A stretch of 64,000 bases of DNA from Phaeovulum vinaykumarii (GTDB lineage: Bacteria; Pseudomonadota; Alphaproteobacteria; Rhodobacterales; Rhodobacteraceae). Numbering within the stretch: position 1 is the stretch's first letter; each line of letters starts with the position of its first letter. Position numbers and translations under genes: made by a program. The notes beneath the pieces were generated by a model. It saw only the letters and a list, made by a program, of their open reading frames with translations. It had not been told where the DNA came from and made no database searches. Positions 61,527-64,000 of the stretch are shown in pieces. Where the stretch lies: contig NZ_FTOM01000001.1 in NCBI RefSeq assembly GCF_900156695.1, positions 62,001 through 126,000 of the forward strand, written 5' to 3'.

Positions 61527-63098
61527 ATGACCCAATCCGCGCCGCGTCCCGCATATGCGGGGCCCACATCCACACATGCCACGGCTTCGGGACCACGCGA
61601 CACACCTCCCGCCACCGCGGGACAGGGCCTTGCGTCGCCCGCGATGGCCGCACGCCGCCCTCCGCAGCCCGAGGCCGCCAACACGCCCCCCACCGCGGCG
61701 GGGCACGCGGCGCGCCGGCCCGCGTCGGATTTCTTCGCCCGCATCGGCGGCGACCCGCTGACCGACGCCTTTCCGCCCAAGCGCGGCGCGCATCCGCCCT
61801 CGGGCGCGGTGCCGGTGCCGGCCGACCAGATCCCCGACCTCTGGGCCGCGCTTCAGGACCGCCCGCGCCGCGACCCTTCGGTCGCCTATGTCCATATCCC
61901 CTTTTGCGAAACGCATTGCCTTTTCTGCGGCTTCTACCAGAACCGCTGGCACCCCGACCGCGGCCCGGCCTATGTCGATGCGGTGCTTGCGCAGGCCCGC
62001 CGGGGCGCCGATCACCCCGCGCAACAGGGCGTGCCGCTGCGCGCGCTCTATCTCGGCGGGGGCACGCCCACGGCGCTGGCCACGCCCGATCTGGTGCGCC
62101 TGATCGAGGGGCTTCGCGCCCTTCTGCCGCTGGCGCCCGATTGCGAGATCACCCTCGAGGGGCGGCTCCTGTCGCTGGACCGCGACAAGGCCCGCGCGGC
62201 CTTCGATGCGGGCGTCAACCGCGTCTCGCTGGGGGTGCAGAGCTTCGACGAACGCCTGCGCCGCCGCCTGGGCCGGCGCACCGGGCGCGCCGAAGCGATC
62301 GCGCTCCTGTCGGATCTGGCGGAAATGGACCGCGCCGCGCTGATGATCGACCTGATCTTCGGCCTGCCGGGTCAGGAGATCGACGCCTTTGCCGCGGATG
62401 TGACGCTGGCGGCGGGGCTGGGGCTGGACGGGATCGACCTCTATGCGCTGAACCTGATCCCCGGAACGCCGCTTCTGCGCGCGGCCGAAAACGGCAAGCT
62501 GACCCCCGCCCCGCGCGAGCGCCTGGGGCTCTATTACCGCGCGGGCGCCGAGGCGATGGCGCAGGCGGGCTGGGCGCCGCTGTCGTGTTCGCATTGGCGC
62601 GCCACCCCGCGCGAGCGCAGCCTCTATAATTTCGCGGTGAAATCGGGGGCGGAATGTCTGGCCTTCGGCGCCGGGGCGGGCGGCAATCTGGGCGGGGCGG
62701 GGTTCCGCCTGCGGCCCGACCTGGCCGCCTATCACGACGCGATCGCAACCGGCCAGCCGCCGGTGGCGATGATGACGCGCGCAGGCCCGCATGCCGCGGT
62801 GCTGGCCGCGATCCGCGCCGGGATGGAGCGCGGGCATCTCGACCCCGCCGCCATCGACCGCGCCCATGCCGAAACCCACCCCGCCACAACCCACTCCGCC
62901 GCGCCCCTGGCCTTTGCCGATCTGGCCGCGCCGCTTCTGTCGCAATGGCACGCGGCCGGGCTGATTGCGCCGCAGGCCTCGGGCCATGCGCTGACGCTGG
63001 CGGGGCGGTTCTGGTGCGTGACGCTGACCGGCCATCTGCTGGCCTGGACGCTTCAGGAGCTGGCCGCAGCCGGGGCCCCCGGGCCGGCGCAGGCCTGA
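61527..63098 (+). CDS. hutW: Haem-utilisation radical SAM protein HutW
   Basis: A 523-residue radical SAM enzyme of the HutW/ChuW group (HemN-like fold). The cluster motif is C127-x3-C131-x2-C134 (HIPFCETHCLFCGFYQNRWH), followed by YLGGGTPTALATPDLVRLIE, RVSLGVQSFDERLRRRLGRR and LMIDLIFGLPGQE. ChuW, a relative, opens the haem ring without oxygen; a similar anaerobic iron-release role is inferred. The first 65 residues are low-complexity proline/alanine-rich; the conserved part begins at DFFARIGGDPLTDAFPPKRG. ATG 61527 has GGGGG upstream; ATG 61644 is an alternative. Confidence 0.92.
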   Translation: MTQSAPRPAYAGPTSTHATASGPRDTPPATAGQGLASPAMAARRPPQPEAANTPPTAAGHAARRPASDFFARIGGDPLTDAFPPKRGAHPPSGAVPVPADQIPDLWAALQDRPRRDPSVAYVHIPFCETHCLFCGFYQNRWHPDRGPAYVDAVLAQARRGADHPAQQGVPLRALYLGGGTPTALATPDLVRLIEGLRALLPLAPDCEITLEGRLLSLDRDKARAAFDAGVNRVSLGVQSFDERLRRRLGRRTGRAEAIALLSDLAEMDRAALMIDLIFGLPGQEIDAFAADVTLAAGLGLDGIDLYALNLIPGTPLLRAAENGKLTPAPRERLGLYYRAGAEAMAQAGWAPLSCSHWRATPRERSLYNFAVKSGAECLAFGAGAGGNLGGAGFRLRPDLAAYHDAIATGQPPVAMMTRAGPHAAVLAAIRAGMERGHLDPAAIDRAHAETHPATTHSAAPLAFADLAAPLLSQWHAAGLIAPQASGHALTLAGRFWCVTLTGHLLAWTLQELAAAGAPGPAQA

Positions 63099-63139
63099 AG
63101 CGCCCCCTCTCATTCATTCCCAACCAGAAGGAACGACCC

Positions 63140-63661
63140 ATGGTCCTGACCCGTCCCGACACCGCCGACCGGATTCTGGCCGCGCTGGCCGCACGGCCCG
63201 GCGCCGCCCTCGAGGATCTGGCCGCCGAAACCGGCGCCACACCCCTTGGCGTGCTGGCCTGCCTGCCCGAAGCAGAGGTCCGCGCCCTGCCCGGCACCCG
63301 CTTCGTCGAGGTGATGGAGGAGATCACCGGCTGGGGTCCGATCACGCTGGTGGTCAATACCGGCGATGTCGTGCTCGAGGCGCGGGGCCCGCTGCCCCAC
63401 GGCAAGATGGGGCAAGGCTATTACAACCTGCATGGCACTCCCATCGGCGGGCATCTGCGCGCCGAGGCCTGCGAGGCCATCGCCTTCGTGACGCGCGCGC
63501 TCTTCGGCACCCCGTCCCGTTCGGTGCAATTCTATTCGAAATCGGGGGCGTGCATGTTCAAGATCTATCTCGGGCGCGATGCGAACCGGCAGATGCTGCC
63601 CGATCAGGTGGCGGCCTTCGAGCGCGCGGCCGAGATCTTTGCCGCCCCGGCCGCCGCCTGA
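63140..63661 (+). CDS. hutX: Haem-utilisation carrier protein HutX
   Basis: A 173-residue cytosolic haem-binding protein of the HutX/ChuX family, which carries haem to HutW-type enzymes. Features include LVVNTGDVVLEARGPLPHGK, MGQGYYNLHGTPIGGHLRAE, AIAFVTRALFGTPSRSVQFY and MFKIYLGRDANRQMLPDQVA. AAGGA precedes the ATG. It is 41 bp downstream of hutW and is followed by two GC-rich hairpins. Confidence 0.93.
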   Translation: MVLTRPDTADRILAALAARPGAALEDLAAETGATPLGVLACLPEAEVRALPGTRFVEVMEEITGWGPITLVVNTGDVVLEARGPLPHGKMGQGYYNLHGTPIGGHLRAEACEAIAFVTRALFGTPSRSVQFYSKSGACMFKIYLGRDANRQMLPDQVAAFERAAEIFAAPAAA

Positions 63662-63676
63662 GGCCCCCCACCACGC

Positions 63677-63700
63677 GCGGCCCCCTTGCCGGGGGGCCGC
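63677..63700. terminator. Hairpin after hutX
   Basis: GCGGCCCCC (63677-63685) pairs with GGGGGCCGC (63692-63700), 15 bp after the hutX stop. There is no T-run, so its efficiency is uncertain. Confidence 0.5.
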
Positions 63701-63730
63701 CGCCCCGGCCTTTCCCCACCCCATCCCCCC

Positions 63731-63756
63731 GCGGCCCGGAACGCAATCCGGGCCGC
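63731..63756. terminator. Hairpin between hutX and the receptor gene
   Basis: GCGGCCCGGA (63731-63740) pairs perfectly with TCCGGGCCGC (63747-63756), loop ACGCAA. It lies 18 bp from the receptor stop codon and is likely a shared convergent terminator, but it lacks a U-tail. Confidence 0.55.
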
Positions 63757-63774
63757 GGGCATTTACGTTCGGGC

Positions 63775-64000
63775 TCAGAACCGGATCTGGCCACCAACCT
63801 GGATCGTGCGGCCGCGCCCGCCCAGACCGTCCTCGGCCTCGTTGAACGAGACATTGCCCACCTGATAATACCGGTCGGTCACGTTCTCGATGCTGGCATA
63901 GAGATCCATGCGGTCGGACACCTTCCAGGTGGCAAAGACATCGAGCACGGTCGAGGCCTTGACCGGGATCGGCGCGCCCATGCTGAAGGCGGGGGTGGTG
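63775..64000 (-). CDS. hmuR: TonB-dependent haem receptor, C-terminal fragment
   Basis: Only the last 75 codons are in the window; the gene enters from the right edge. The sequence STVLDVFATWKVSDRMDLYA, SIENVTDRYYQVGNVSFNEA and the final beta-strand ending in RTIQVGGQIRF with a terminal phenylalanine are typical of outer-membrane TonB-dependent receptors. The neighbourhood makes a haem receptor (HmuR) most likely, but the ligand cannot be proven from this piece. Confidence 0.85.
   Translation of the reverse strand, partial: TTPAFSMGAPIPVKASTVLDVFATWKVSDRMDLYASIENVTDRYYQVGNVSFNEAEDGLGGRGRTIQVGGQIRF

Overview
The window is a dense, very GC-rich bacterial chromosome segment. Codon use, gene families and gene order point to an alphaproteobacterium of the order Rhodobacterales (Rhodobacter, Rhodovulum or Paracoccus relatives). 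The main clues are a complete Rhodobacter-type gene transfer agent (GTA) cluster, a eukaryote-like NADP isocitrate dehydrogenase, an adrenodoxin-type ferredoxin, DUF4167, HflKC next to a Do protease, and a tRNA-His without G-1. I cannot fix the genus. I see no rRNA, CRISPR array, insertion sequence or integrase.

Layout. 1-4.4 kb: the first codons of a trkH-like gene, pyruvate carboxylase and a TerB-like protein. 4.6-9.5 kb: a polar amino acid/amine ABC transporter operon ending in a glutamine-synthetase-family ligase. 9.7-12.5 kb: an SPFH/GYF protein, a zinc-ribbon membrane protein and a DUF4177-like protein. 12.7-18.3 kb: icd, tRNA-Arg(TCT), a Hint-domain protein, a PfkB sugar kinase, dtd and a DEAD-box helicase. 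18.4-34.2 kb, all minus strand: a full GTA structural cluster from small terminase to the giant tail-fibre protein plus two distal genes, the last of which runs in frame into cysE. 34.4-43.1 kb, mostly minus: purU, ferredoxin, an exported peptidoglycan-binding protein, Do protease, DUF2065, hflC, hflK, glutathione reductase and rpiA. 43.5-48.8 kb: rsmA, DUF4167, prmC-prfA and an agmatinase. 49-57 kb: a di-haem cytochrome c peroxidase, a LysM protein, a LOG-family hydrolase, rarD, sodB, tRNA-His and a chemoreceptor. 57.4-64 kb: a haem uptake and use locus, hmuSTUV on the minus strand, hutW-hutX on the plus strand, and the end of a TonB-dependent receptor.

How the genes work together. The GTA cluster encodes a small tailed particle: DNA packaging (g1, g2), portal, protease, capsid and connectors (g3-g8), tail (g9-g12), and hub, peptidase and fibre (g13-g15). 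No lysogeny, replication or integration gene is present. The haem locus combines outer-membrane uptake, periplasmic binding, ABC import, a cytosolic haem protein (HmuS), a radical-SAM haem enzyme (HutW) and a haem carrier (HutX).

The most unusual signals are these. (1) Four intergenic palindromes at three loci have exactly 15-bp stems of differing sequence around one invariant 5-nt loop, TCGAT. (2) The GTA leader holds a near-consensus sigma-70 promoter, then an intrinsic terminator, then a perfect 17-bp palindrome, all before g1. (3) The last GTA gene is fused in frame to cysE. (4) The haem operon has an inverted repeat over its likely -10 element. (5) A conspicuous AT-rich island lies between the chemoreceptor and the haem operon.
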